Positions 1 to 7,953 of a stretch of 57,167 nt of DNA are shown here, in pieces. Position 1 is the first letter of the stretch. Each line of letters begins with the position of its first letter. The DNA is taken from the NCBI GenBank assembly GCA_009841075.1, contig VXMP01000037.1:1-57167 (forward strand), in the 5' to 3' direction. The notes beneath the pieces are model-generated. The model worked only from the letters and a program-made list of their open reading frames with translations, was not told the origin of the DNA and made no database searches. The DNA is from Acidimicrobiia bacterium. Its GTDB lineage: Bacteria > Actinomycetota > Acidimicrobiia > Spongiisociales > Spongiisociaceae. The translations under genes and the position numbers were made by a program.

Positions 1-1
1 C

Positions 2-454
2 CCCCTTCCCTGGCGTTTCCCGCCCCGCAACCGGATCATCTCCGGCATCGCCCATGCCCTGATAGTGGTGGAAGCCGGGGTTAAAGGTGGAGCCTTGGTC
101 ACCGCCCGTATCGCCCTCGATCAAAATCGGGATATCTTCGCCACCCCCGGTGACGTGGGCCGGGCCAGCTCCATGGGATGCAATCTGCTGATCAGAGACG
201 GTGCCCATCCCGTATTGGACGCCGATGACCTGCTCGAATGCCTGGAGCTGGCCATTGGTCCTCCGCCCCGGGCGCAAAACGGGTCGGCACCGTCCGCTAT
301 AAAGGAGTCGGCGGTGTCGGTGGAGCAGTTCGTGGCTTCTTTGAGCGAAGACCCCATCAAGGGGATGGCCGAAATGGGACGCCTGATCGCCCAAGGACAG
401 GTTTCGATCGACTCCTATGGAATGGTGGTCCGGGCGGGAGGTGGGGGCCAATAG
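2..454 (+). CDS. dprA: DNA-processing protein DprA, C-terminal part (5' end outside window)
   Basis: This is the C-terminal end of DprA/Smf, which binds single-stranded DNA and loads RecA during natural transformation. The reading frame is open from base 2. It shows the family's Rossmann-like hallmark: FPPRNRIISGIAHALIVVEA, followed by GGALVTAR and then FATPGDVG. In DprA proteins these parts form the DNA-binding face. The frame stops at 452-454. After the Rossmann fold there is a tail of about 60 residues that I do not clearly recognise as the usual winged-helix domain. The N-terminal half lies upstream of the window. The next gene follows on the same strand almost without a gap. Confidence 0.9.
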   Translation, partial: PLPWRFPPRNRIISGIAHALIVVEAGVKGGALVTARIALDQNRDIFATPGDVGRASSMGCNLLIRDGAHPVLDADDLLECLELAIGPPPRAQNGSAPSAIKESAVSVEQFVASLSEDPIKGMAEMGRLIAQGQVSIDSYGMVVRAGGGGQ

Positions 455-467
455 CTACCCTGGGTTC

Positions 468-1211
468 ATGCAGATGATCGTGCTCGGATCCAACGGCACC
501 TACCCCACGGCCGGTCGCCCCGCTTCGGGATACCTGGTATCCGATGCGAAGACCCGTCTGTGGATGGAGGCCGGACCCGGCACCTATCTGGCCCTTTGCA
601 ACGAAATGGATCCCACCGAAATCGACGGGGTAATCCTCTCCCATCGACACCCCGATCACTGTTCCGATTTCTTCGCCCTGTACCATGCCCTGGCCTACGG
701 GCCGAATAGCGGGAAACCGGTTCCGGTGGTGTGTCCGCCGGATCTTGCCGAGGCCCTATCCGCCTTCCTGCACGACCCGCCCACCCTTGGATCCGTTTTC
801 CGATTCATCCCCTCCACCGGCGGCGATACGGTCCGATTGGGAACGATGGAGATATCATTGGCCCTCTCCAACCATCCTCCCCCTACCCTGGCACCACGGA
901 TAACGGTGAACGGACGATCCCTCACCTACACGGCCGACACCGGCCCCAGCGAGGCTCTAACCGAACACGCTACAGGATCAAATGTTTTGCTGGCCGAGGC
1001 AGGTAGCGGCGGCGGAAGCTCCGGTCGGCCCTATCCTTATCACCTGACCGGATCCGAAGCAGGCCTCATGGCAGCGGCCGCAGGCGTAGGCCGGCTGGTG
1101 TTGACCCATATACCGGCCTACGTCGACCCCGAACAGGTGTTGCAAGAGGCGGAAGCGGAGTTCAAAGGCCGGGTGACCTTGGCCGTACCCGGGACTCGAA
1201 TAGCAGTCTGA
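468..1211 (+). CDS. Metallo-beta-lactamase-fold hydrolase (Rv1339-like)
   Basis: This is a metal-dependent hydrolase of the MBL/RNase Z-like fold, about 247 residues. The motif SHRHPDHCSDF supplies the HxHxDH zinc ligands. Further ligands are likely the His in LSNHPPP, the Asp in YTADTG and the His in VLTHIPAY. The order MBL hydrolase - rph - rdgB is the conserved actinobacterial arrangement seen around M. tuberculosis Rv1339-rphA-Rv1341. Rv1339 has been reported as an atypical cAMP phosphodiesterase, so a cyclic-nucleotide or RNA phosphodiester substrate is possible; this is inference from family and position. I chose ATG 468 because the fold begins at IVLGSNGTYP. An in-frame ATG at 417 would overlap dprA, and ATG 474 is also possible. 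Confidence 0.85.
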   Translation: MQMIVLGSNGTYPTAGRPASGYLVSDAKTRLWMEAGPGTYLALCNEMDPTEIDGVILSHRHPDHCSDFFALYHALAYGPNSGKPVPVVCPPDLAEALSAFLHDPPTLGSVFRFIPSTGGDTVRLGTMEISLALSNHPPPTLAPRITVNGRSLTYTADTGPSEALTEHATGSNVLLAEAGSGGGSSGRPYPYHLTGSEAGLMAAAAGVGRLVLTHIPAYVDPEQVLQEAEAEFKGRVTLAVPGTRIAV

Positions 1212-1220
1212 GAAGGTGAA

Positions 1221-1940
1221 TTGTCAAAAATGGAAGGTTGGCGAGGCCGAGAGGCGGATCAGCTAAGGCCGATCCGGATAGTACGAGGCTATACCGACAC
1301 CACTCCCGGATCGGTCCTGATCGAAATGGGTCGCACCCGGGTGCTGGCCACCGCCTCGGTCACCGATTCGGTGCCGCGGTGGATGAAAAGGAGTGGACGG
1401 GGATGGGTAACCGGCGAGTACGCCATGCTACCCGGTTCGGGTCATAATCGCATCCCCCGCAGCGCCTACAACTCAGGACGCCCCAAGGAAATATCTCGTC
1501 TGATCGGACGGAGCCTGCGCGCCGTGGTGGATCTGAACCGGCTGGACGAGATAACCGTCAACGTGGACTGCGACGTCATCCAGGCCGATGGCGGCACCCG
1601 TACCGCGGCTATCAACGCCGGCTGGGTAGCCCTCCACGACGCCCTGCAATGGGCGGAAGATAAAGGAAAGGCGGATAAGGGTTCCCTGCTGGATCGGGTG
1701 GCCGCCATCTCGGTTGGTCTGGTGAAAGGCCAAGCCCTACTGGATCTGGATTACCGAGACGATATGGCGGCCTCGGTGGATCTGAACGTGGTCATGACCG
1801 GACGAGGTCTGATGGTGGAGGTTCAGGGCGCGGCCGAGCAGCTTCCCTTTAGCCGAGCTGAGCTGGACGAGCTGTTGAACCTGGCCGAACCGGGCATCGA
1901 AGCCATCGGTGACCTGCAGGAACAGGCCATCTCGGAGTGA
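1221..1940 (+). CDS. rph: Ribonuclease PH
   Basis: This is a phosphate-dependent 3'-5' exoribonuclease that trims tRNA 3' ends; the protein works as a hexamer. The 239-residue length is standard. Recognisable family segments are RPIRIVRGYTDTTPGSVLIE near the N-terminus, GEYAMLPGSGHNRIPR (the RNA/phosphate-binding part), and DCDVIQADGGTRTAAINAGW around residue 115. The start is TTG 1221, seven bases after a GAAGG ribosome-binding site at 1212; ATG 1230 is a less well spaced alternative. The stop codon overlaps the GTG start of rdgB by four bases, so the two are probably translationally coupled. Confidence 0.95.
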   Translation: MSKMEGWRGREADQLRPIRIVRGYTDTTPGSVLIEMGRTRVLATASVTDSVPRWMKRSGRGWVTGEYAMLPGSGHNRIPRSAYNSGRPKEISRLIGRSLRAVVDLNRLDEITVNVDCDVIQADGGTRTAAINAGWVALHDALQWAEDKGKADKGSLLDRVAAISVGLVKGQALLDLDYRDDMAASVDLNVVMTGRGLMVEVQGAAEQLPFSRAELDELLNLAEPGIEAIGDLQEQAISE

Positions 1941-2533
1941 GCCGAGGGCTGGGCCGGGTGGTGGTGGCCTCCAAAAATCCGGACAAGGTGGCCGAACTCG
2001 AATCCCTCCTGGTCCGATACCGGCTGGTGGAGGAGGTGATCCGGGGGCGGGAATGGCCGGATGTTGTAGAGGATGCCCCCACTCTCACCGGAAACGCCCT
2101 GCTCAAGGCCCGACAGGTCTGGGAAAGCACCGGGTTTCCGGTGGTGGCCGACGATACCGGTCTGGAGGTACGGGCCTTGGACGGGGCACCAGGGGTGCTG
2201 ACCGCCCGCTACGCCGGACCGGACGCCACCTACCGATCGAACCGGGAAGCACTGCTGACCGCCCTCATCGGTATAGAGGATCGAAGGGCCTGCTTCAGAA
2301 CGGTCGTGGTAGCCATTACCGCTGCCGGCCAAACGGTGTTAGCCGAAGGTGTGCTCGAGGGTGAGATCACCTGGGCGGCGCGAGGATCCGGCGGGTTCGG
2401 CTACGACCCGGTTTTTGAGATGCAAGGACGTACCCTGGCGGAGATGAGCCCCGACGAAAAGGAACAGATCAGCCACCGGGCGCGGGCCGTAGCAGCCCTG
2501 GCCGATGCCCTCCGCAACCTGCCCGAGAATTGA
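1937..2533 (+). CDS. rdgB: dITP/XTP pyrophosphatase (RdgB/HAM1 family)
   Basis: This enzyme hydrolyses non-canonical purine nucleoside triphosphates (dITP, XTP) to monophosphates and so keeps them out of DNA. At 198 residues it has the normal family length. VVASKNPDKVAELE near the N-terminus is the SxNxxK nucleotide-binding motif. DDTGLEVRALDGAPGV carries the acidic catalytic residues, and GGFGYDPVFEM is the C-terminal substrate-specificity loop. The start is GTG 1937, which overlaps the rph stop. It closes a conserved housekeeping cluster and is followed by a convergent gene. Confidence 0.95.
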   Translation: MSRGLGRVVVASKNPDKVAELESLLVRYRLVEEVIRGREWPDVVEDAPTLTGNALLKARQVWESTGFPVVADDTGLEVRALDGAPGVLTARYAGPDATYRSNREALLTALIGIEDRRACFRTVVVAITAAGQTVLAEGVLEGEITWAARGSGGFGYDPVFEMQGRTLAEMSPDEKEQISHRARAVAALADALRNLPEN

Positions 2534-2570
2534 CCCGACCTTGCTTTCGGCTACCGATCCGAGGGGTTTT

Positions 2571-3149
2571 TCAGCGGCGAGCCTTCATCTTTGCCACCAC
2601 CCCGCCGATGGTGGCGGAAAAGACCTCCAAGGCTATTCCGCTGATCTCTTCCGAGCAGTCGGCAGCCGCAAAGGTAAGCGGCTCGGCCAGGCTTGCCCAG
2701 TGTGGGGCCAGGGTGTTAGGTCCGGTAATCCCCCCTTTTCCCACATCGGATGCCACATAGAGGGTGGTGGTTACGCCGGAGTTGATGATGCGGATAGTGC
2801 ACATCTCGCAAGGTTCGAGGGAGGTAACCAGGGTATGCCCGCGTAGGTCTCCTCCACCCTGGCGGCTGTCCTCATAGATATTGAGGGCCGACATCTCGGC
2901 GTGCAGATCGCTACGAAACCGAGGGGCCAGCATCCGGTTATGGTCGGAAACCAGCACCTTCCGGCCGGGATCGAGGATCACACACCCCACTCCGGCGTTG
3001 CCTTCCAGCCCGGCGTCAATCGCCTCCTTGATGGCTAGTCGAGACACATCGTCGTCCGGATACCGATCGACCATCGATCCGAGTTCGTAGCCGAGTTCAA
3101 GCAGACGGTTACGGGTCGGGGCGGTGATGTTAGCCTTGGGTTGACTCAT
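2571..3149 (-). CDS. Zinc-dependent nucleoside/cytidylate deaminase-like protein
   Basis: This 192-residue protein has the cytidine/deoxycytidylate deaminase zinc fold. HAEMSALN gives the zinc His and the proton-shuttle Glu; SLEPCEMC gives the two zinc Cys residues. It resembles general nucleobase or nucleoside deaminases, but the substrate cannot be read from the sequence. The start is ATG 3149, preceded by a GGAG site eight bases upstream; an upstream in-frame start at 3182 lacks such a site. It is divergent from the amidohydrolase operon that begins at 3299, with about 150 bases between the two starts, so it may feed that pathway by deaminating a cyclic amidine or pyrimidine. That link is inference. 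Confidence 0.8.
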   Translation of the reverse strand: MSQPKANITAPTRNRLLELGYELGSMVDRYPDDDVSRLAIKEAIDAGLEGNAGVGCVILDPGRKVLVSDHNRMLAPRFRSDLHAEMSALNIYEDSRQGGGDLRGHTLVTSLEPCEMCTIRIINSGVTTTLYVASDVGKGGITGPNTLAPHWASLAEPLTFAAADCSEEISGIALEVFSATIGGVVAKMKARR

Positions 3150-3269
3150 GTAGCTCACTCCATCCGAATTTAAGGCGGGCACCTAGAGGTTGCCGGTCCG
3201 ATTCGGATTGTAGTGAAGGGTCGCTAATCCTTATCGGGTTGGTAGCCGGGCTGCCCACCCGTCCTGTAG

Positions 3270-3285
3270 TCGATTAAGAAATCGA
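3270..3285. promoter_or_regulatory. Short inverted repeat upstream of the amidohydrolase operon
   Basis: TCGATT and AATCGA are separated by four bases and end 13 bases before the ATG at 3299, in the divergent region between the deaminase and the amidohydrolase operon. The position would suit a repressor operator or a translational hairpin. The arms are short, so chance is a real alternative. Confidence 0.2.
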
Positions 3286-3298
3286 GGTTGGTAAAAAA

Positions 3299-4909
3299 AT
3301 GGCACGACAACCGCTCGACCTGGCGGTAATAAACGGAACGGTGGTCTTAGGAGGGGGGCGCTATCGGGTGGCGGTAGGCATCAAAGACGGAAAAGTGGCC
3401 ATGCTGGCCCCCGAAGAGCTACTGCCCGCAGCGCAGCGCACGATCGACGCCCGCGGGAACTACGTACTCCCTGGTGTGGTGGACTCCGAAGCCCATCCGG
3501 GATGCTACGTCCCGTTCGACTACGACATGAAGACCGAATCAAGGGCCGCGGCCACTGCCGGTATAACCACCTGGGGGATCCAGGCACCCACCACCCGGCT
3601 CGGAACCAAGCCCTTCAAGGAAGTGGTAGCCCGGTCCGATGTGGTGTCTTTCAACCAGTCCTTCCCTTCGGGGCGGGATGTGATCAACCAACACAGCCAT
3701 GTGGACGCCTACCTGACCTACATGCTGGAAACCGATGAGCACGCCCGTGAAATACCCCAATACGCCGAGGAACACGGGGTCACTTCCTACAAGCTCTATC
3801 TCCAGACCCGGTCCATGAAGGGAATGGCTGACGATGACGACACCAACTGGCCCTCCCGTCGGGCCGGACTCGGCACCGGAATCGACGACGGCACCGTCTA
3901 TCTGGTGATGGAGGAGGTAGGGCATCTCGGCTATCCGGGCATCGTCCACATCCATCCGGAGAACTGGGAAATCGGACGAATTTTCGAGGACCGCCTTCGC
4001 CACAGCGGGAGGACCGATTTCGGTGCCTGGACGGATCGCTCGCCCGATTTCCTGGAAGCCCACCACGTCCGTTCCTATGCCTATCTGGCTATGCAAACCC
4101 CCGGCCATGTACCCCTCTACCTACAGCATTGCACTACCCAACTTTCGTTCGAGGAAGTGACCCGGGCTCGGGCGGAAGGACTGGAGCTCTACGCCCAGAC
4201 CGGCCCTCCCTGGCTATGGGCGCAACCCGAATACGGTTGGCGGATCAACGTCCCGCTCCGCCGCCGGGACAACATCGAGGCGCTCTGGGTAGCGCTGGCC
4301 GAAGGCATCGTCGACGTGGTCGGGTCGGACCACGTGGTCGGCTGGGAGCCCGCCGCCTATGAGGAGATGTTCAACCCGGTGATCTGGGATTGCCGGACCG
4401 GGTTCTCCCGGGTGGAGCTGTTTTTGCCGGTGATGCTGTCCGAAGGGGTCAATAAGGGCCGGATCAGCCTGGAAAGGGCGGTCCAGGTCAGCTGCGAGAA
4501 TCCGGCCAAGACCTCCGGCCTCTGGGGTCGCAAGGGCTCGCTGCTCCCGGGTTTCGACGCCGACCTGGTGATAATCGACCTGGGTAGAGAGGTGAAGGTG
4601 GGTAAGGAACACATCAACACCCGTTCGGGCTGGTCGATCATGGAAGGCCACACCTTCACCGGCTGGCCGATCATGACCATCCTGCGGGGCGAGGTCAGCG
4701 CCGAATGGGCAGACGACTCGCCCGGGATGCGCCCGGTCGGAGAGCCTCGGGGCGAATATCTGGCCCGTAAGCTCCGCCCCAAGCATCAGGTCATCGACTC
4801 GAACAGTCCGGCTCGGATAGCACCCACCCACCGTTGGCTGGCCGATGACTTCGCCCGCCCCGGGTTCGCCCCTGAGACCACCAGGTACGACCGTCCGATG
4901 GGCGGCTGA
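3299..4909 (+). CDS. Hydantoinase/dihydropyrimidinase-like amidohydrolase with altered metal motif
   Basis: This 536-residue protein belongs to the cyclic-amidase branch of the amidohydrolase superfamily (dihydropyrimidinase, hydantoinase, allantoinase, dihydroorotase). These enzymes open cyclic amides with a binuclear metal site. The likely carbamylated Lys is K165 (TSYKLYL). H217/H219 (VHIHPEN), H277 (LQHCTT) and D344 (VGSDH) match the other ligand positions. The first motif, normally DxHxH, reads D62-S-E64-A-H66, so the first His is replaced by Glu. This could mean a mononuclear or otherwise altered site. ATG 3299 follows a GAGG site. It is the first gene of a four-gene operon with gaps of two to five bases. 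The substrate is unknown. Confidence 0.8.
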   Translation: MARQPLDLAVINGTVVLGGGRYRVAVGIKDGKVAMLAPEELLPAAQRTIDARGNYVLPGVVDSEAHPGCYVPFDYDMKTESRAAATAGITTWGIQAPTTRLGTKPFKEVVARSDVVSFNQSFPSGRDVINQHSHVDAYLTYMLETDEHAREIPQYAEEHGVTSYKLYLQTRSMKGMADDDDTNWPSRRAGLGTGIDDGTVYLVMEEVGHLGYPGIVHIHPENWEIGRIFEDRLRHSGRTDFGAWTDRSPDFLEAHHVRSYAYLAMQTPGHVPLYLQHCTTQLSFEEVTRARAEGLELYAQTGPPWLWAQPEYGWRINVPLRRRDNIEALWVALAEGIVDVVGSDHVVGWEPAAYEEMFNPVIWDCRTGFSRVELFLPVMLSEGVNKGRISLERAVQVSCENPAKTSGLWGRKGSLLPGFDADLVIIDLGREVKVGKEHINTRSGWSIMEGHTFTGWPIMTILRGEVSAEWADDSPGMRPVGEPRGEYLARKLRPKHQVIDSNSPARIAPTHRWLADDFARPGFAPETTRYDRPMGG

Positions 4910-4911
4910 AG

Positions 4912-5655
4912 ATGGCCATCTGGGACGACGTTCTCACCGAAACCGATCGACAGGTCTTCGCCGCCGCCGGTTGGGGCAGGCGGGCGGGCTACGGGGAACG
5001 GCCCGCCATCATGGTCATAGACGTCAACTACAACTTCTGTGGCGACCGGGCCGAACCCATCCTGGAGTCGATAGAACGATGGCGCTACGCCTGCGGCCCG
5101 GAAGCCTGGGAGCGAGGCATACCGGCCATCCAAGCCATCCTGGAAGTAGCCCGGGCCAAACGACTACCGGTGATCTACACCACCAACCCCCGCCGACCGG
5201 ACGGCTTCGACCTGGGTATCTGGTCGCTGAAGAGCACCCGGGCCGAGGACGAGGTTGACGTCATGGGACACAAGGGCAACGAGATAGTCGCCGAGGTGGC
5301 ACCGCTGCCGAACGATCTGTTCATCGAGAAACGCAAGCCCTCGGCCTTCTTCGGAACCCCGCTGGCCAGCCATCTCACCATGATGCGGGCCGACTCGCTG
5401 ATAGTTACCGGCACCACCACCAGCGGATGCGTCCGGGCCAGCGCCGTAGACGCCCTCTCCTATGATTTCAAGGTGACCATCCCCCACGAGGCGGTGTTCG
5501 ATCGGGGAGAGGTTTCCCACAAGATCGCCCTATTCGACCTGCATATGAAGTATGTGGACGTCACCGACCTGGAGGACGTGCTGACCTATCTGCGTGGGGT
5601 TCCGGAAGGGTTGTTCGACCACACCTATCCGCCCGCGGCGGAGGCAAGGAGATGA
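4912..5655 (+). CDS. Cysteine hydrolase, isochorismatase/N-carbamoylsarcosine amidase family
   Basis: This is a 247-residue isochorismatase-fold cysteine hydrolase. The catalytic triad is visible as D37 (MVIDVN), a Lys at about 142 (EKRKPS) and C173 (TTTSGCVRAS). Sequence style is closest to N-carbamoylsarcosine amidohydrolase and related N-carbamoyl or amide hydrolases, which release CO2 and ammonia from N-carbamoyl amino acids. This fits the neighbouring gene: a cyclic amidase opening a hydantoin or pyrimidine ring would deliver an N-carbamoyl product. The ATG lies two bases after the previous stop codon, and the next gene starts five bases after this stop. The exact substrate is inference. 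Confidence 0.82.
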   Translation: MAIWDDVLTETDRQVFAAAGWGRRAGYGERPAIMVIDVNYNFCGDRAEPILESIERWRYACGPEAWERGIPAIQAILEVARAKRLPVIYTTNPRRPDGFDLGIWSLKSTRAEDEVDVMGHKGNEIVAEVAPLPNDLFIEKRKPSAFFGTPLASHLTMMRADSLIVTGTTTSGCVRASAVDALSYDFKVTIPHEAVFDRGEVSHKIALFDLHMKYVDVTDLEDVLTYLRGVPEGLFDHTYPPAAEARR

Positions 5656-5659
5656 CCTG

Positions 5660-6241
5660 GTGAGCCTGGATTTCCCGATTCGCAAAATGATCCACCTGGT
5701 AGAGGAGGAACGCAGTCGAGAGGGGATCAAAGCAGATCCCCCGCTGCGTAAGGCGGTCGTGGCGGCCGTTATCCATAATCCTTATGCCGGGCGGTATCAT
5801 GCCGACCTTTCGGAAGGGGTGGAGTTTTCGGTAGGTCTGGGCCGGATCATGGGGGAGATGGCCCTCGAAACCCTGGGCGAGCCGATCCTTTCCTACGGCA
5901 AGGGCGGAATTGCCGGCATAGACGGATCGCAGGAGCATGCGGTTATGTTCTTGTCCACCGCCTTCGCCAATCCCTTGCGCCAGGCCATGGGAGGAGGGGT
6001 GGCCTGGATGTCTTCGGCCACCATCGTCGCCGTGGCCGGAACCCCGATCACCCTTCCTTTAGCACACAAGGACGCCCTTTACGTTCGCGACAACTACGAC
6101 GCCATCACCCTTCATCCAGGCGATGCTCCCCGTCCCGATGAGGTTCTGGTGGCCGTGGCGGTAGCCAACCGGGGGAGGCCCAACGCTCGGATGGGAGGCC
6201 TGGCCGCCTCCGATGTGGAGGGCGTGGACGGGCTCCGCTGA
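5660..6241 (+). CDS. AmS-family (amino acid synthesis family) protein
   Basis: This 193-residue protein belongs to the AmS family (Pfam 'amino acid synthesis protein', PF06684), whose enzymatic role is not established. Supporting segments are AAVIHNPYAGRY, SYGKGGIAGIDGSQEHA, MGGGVAWMSSATIVA and GTPITLPLAHKDALYVRDNY, which are typical of the family. Members often sit beside amidohydrolases in catabolic operons, as here. I use GTG 5660, preceded by AGGAG at 5647-5651; an earlier in-frame start at 5594 would overlap the preceding gene by about 60 bases. The next gene starts four bases downstream. Confidence 0.78.
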   Translation: MSLDFPIRKMIHLVEEERSREGIKADPPLRKAVVAAVIHNPYAGRYHADLSEGVEFSVGLGRIMGEMALETLGEPILSYGKGGIAGIDGSQEHAVMFLSTAFANPLRQAMGGGVAWMSSATIVAVAGTPITLPLAHKDALYVRDNYDAITLHPGDAPRPDEVLVAVAVANRGRPNARMGGLAASDVEGVDGLR

Positions 6242-6244
6242 GCC

Positions 6245-7444
6245 GTGCCTGATCCCCGACGGGTCGGCATAATCAACATCGGTACCCTGGTTACCGGTGA
6301 CCTGGATCGGCCGGTTCTGGATGACGCCGACTCTTTGTTTATCGAAGCCGGGCGGATAGCCGCGGTCGGTGGTCCACTGTGCGAAGACGATGTGGATCAG
6401 CTCATAGACGCGGCAGGTGCCACCGTCGGGCCGGGGCTGATCGACTCGCACTGCCATGTGGTTATCGGTGATTTCACCCCTCGCCAAAACGTGGTCGGCT
6501 TCCTTAGTTCCTATGTCCATGGGGGCATCACCCAGGTGATTTCTCCCGGCGAGATCCACGCTCCCGGTCGGCCTCACGACGCCGACGGGGTGGTGGCCTT
6601 GGCAGTGTTCGCCCAGCGCTCCTGGACCAACTATCGGCCCAACGGGATGAAGGTAAACGGGGGAGCGGTGGTGTTGGAACCAACCCTTCGACCCTCCCAT
6701 TTCCGCTATCTGGCCGACCAAGGGGTTCGGCTGGCCAAGTTCGGTTTCGGGCTTTACGAGGATCCGGCTGACGGGCTACCCCAGGTTGAGGCCGCCCAGG
6801 AGGTGGGTATCAAGGTGATGTGCCACTCCGGCGGGGCTTCGATCCCCGGCTCCAAACCGATAACCGCCCGGCATCTGATGCTGCTCAAACCGGATGTGTG
6901 CGGTCACATCAACGGAGGCCCTTCCTCTCTGGATGATGACGGGGTGGCGGAAATCGTCACCGACACAGATCTGGTATTGCAGATCGTCCAGGCGGGCAAC
7001 CTGAGGAGCGCCATCAGGATCGTTGACCTGGTACTCCAAGTCGGTGCCGAGCAGAGGGTGATAATCGGTTCCGACACCCCGACCGGAACCGGGGTGATGC
7101 CGCTGGGGGTGATCAAAACCATGGCCGAGCTGTCCTCACTGACCGAGGCCGACCCGGCGGTGGTATGGGCCTGGGCTTCGGGAGTGGTCGCCGATGTATA
7201 CGACCTGGAGGCCGGCAAGGTGGAGGTGGGCCGACCGGCGGACCTGATCATCGCCGACGCCCCCTGGGGATCCTATGGGGGTGATGCCCTGGGTGCCCTG
7301 GCCCGTGGGGATATCCCCGGCATAAGCTGCGTTCTCGTTGACGGGCGGATCCGGGCGCTGCGGAGCCGTAACACCCCGGCCGCCGCCCGCCTGGCCGTGG
7401 TAACGCCGGAAGTAGGGGAGCTGCCCGGTTCAAGCCATGTCTAG
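6245..7444 (+). CDS. Enamidase-like amidohydrolase
   Basis: This 399-residue amidohydrolase resembles enamidase, which opens the ring of 6-oxo-tetrahydronicotinate in nicotinate fermentation. The metal motif is canonical here: D67-S-H69-C-H71 in PGLIDSHCHVV. Other likely ligands or catalytic residues are E172 in the GLYEDP segment, H194 (VMCHSGG), H221 (CGHINGG) and the Asp in IIGSDTPTG. The C-terminal beta-sandwich half reads KVEVGRPADLIIADAP. The start is GTG 6245. It ends the operon. Having two different ring-opening amidohydrolases, an N-carbamoyl hydrolase and an AmS protein together suggests degradation of an N-heterocycle that I cannot name. Confidence 0.8.
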   Translation: MPDPRRVGIINIGTLVTGDLDRPVLDDADSLFIEAGRIAAVGGPLCEDDVDQLIDAAGATVGPGLIDSHCHVVIGDFTPRQNVVGFLSSYVHGGITQVISPGEIHAPGRPHDADGVVALAVFAQRSWTNYRPNGMKVNGGAVVLEPTLRPSHFRYLADQGVRLAKFGFGLYEDPADGLPQVEAAQEVGIKVMCHSGGASIPGSKPITARHLMLLKPDVCGHINGGPSSLDDDGVAEIVTDTDLVLQIVQAGNLRSAIRIVDLVLQVGAEQRVIIGSDTPTGTGVMPLGVIKTMAELSSLTEADPAVVWAWASGVVADVYDLEAGKVEVGRPADLIIADAPWGSYGGDALGALARGDIPGISCVLVDGRIRALRSRNTPAAARLAVVTPEVGELPGSSHV

Positions 7445-7534
7445 CGTTAGAAGTGGTTTGGGAGCTTGCTGCCCTTCAAACTCGATATTTCCGGTTTAAG
7501 ATTAGATTATTGGTGCTTTTGCATCCCTAAGTGG

Positions 7535-7553
7535 TATCCTCTACAGTAGGATA
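7535..7553. promoter_or_regulatory. Inverted repeat upstream of the tandem HEPN genes
   Basis: TATCCT and AGGATA face each other across seven bases, about 30 bases upstream of the first HEPN-like start. The left arm also resembles a -10 box. It could be an operator, but no matching second copy was found before the second gene. Confidence 0.25.
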
Positions 7554-7584
7554 AGTTCAGTTGGCCTTGAAAAAAGGAGCAGAC

Positions 7585-7953
7585 ATGAAAACGTTGACGT
7601 ATAGGGATGCGGCCTGGGAGTTGTTAGATCAGGCGGTTGAGGAAGTGGAGGCCGGGGATGGTCGGTTGGCATCTGAGAAGGGTTGGGGTGCGGCTGCGCA
7701 GATGGTGAAGGCGGTGGCCGAGAGTAGGGGCCGGCCACATGATACCCATACTTCATTGTTTAGAGTCATAGATAGTGTTGTTGAGGAGACGGATGATGAT
7801 TGGATATACGATGACTTTATGATAGCCAATTCTCTCCGTCAGAACTTCTATGAGAACCAGATGTCATCACCGAATGTTGTCCAGGGTCTGGAATATGTGA
7901 CCAGACTTTTGAAGAGGTTGGATGCGCCGGATGTGTGGGGAGGTGGGGTATGA
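7585..7953 (+). CDS. PaREP1/HEPN-like protein, copy 1
   Basis: This 122-residue alpha-helical protein resembles the PaREP1 family, a HEPN-type fold known mainly from archaea. The helix AAWELLDQAVEEVEAGD followed by ASEKGWGAAAQMVKAVAES is the family signature. HEPN ribonucleases use an Rx4-6H motif; R48 with H55 (or H52) in SRGRPHDTH fits. I chose ATG 7585 because GGAG lies eight bases upstream; a TTG at 7561 would add eight residues. The second copy overlaps its stop codon. No nucleotidyltransferase partner (as in MNT-HEPN toxin-antitoxin pairs) is adjacent. Codon use is visibly more AT-rich than in the neighbours, which may signal transfer. Confidence 0.7.
   Translation: MKTLTYRDAAWELLDQAVEEVEAGDGRLASEKGWGAAAQMVKAVAESRGRPHDTHTSLFRVIDSVVEETDDDWIYDDFMIANSLRQNFYENQMSSPNVVQGLEYVTRLLKRLDAPDVWGGGV

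Noticed and set aside
2571-6241. Creatinine degradation pathway
   Set aside because: A deaminase, hydantoinase-like and N-carbamoylsarcosine-amidase-like enzyme fit by name, but the deaminase is of nucleoside type, the amidase has an altered metal motif and an enamidase is added, so the assignment would be a guess.
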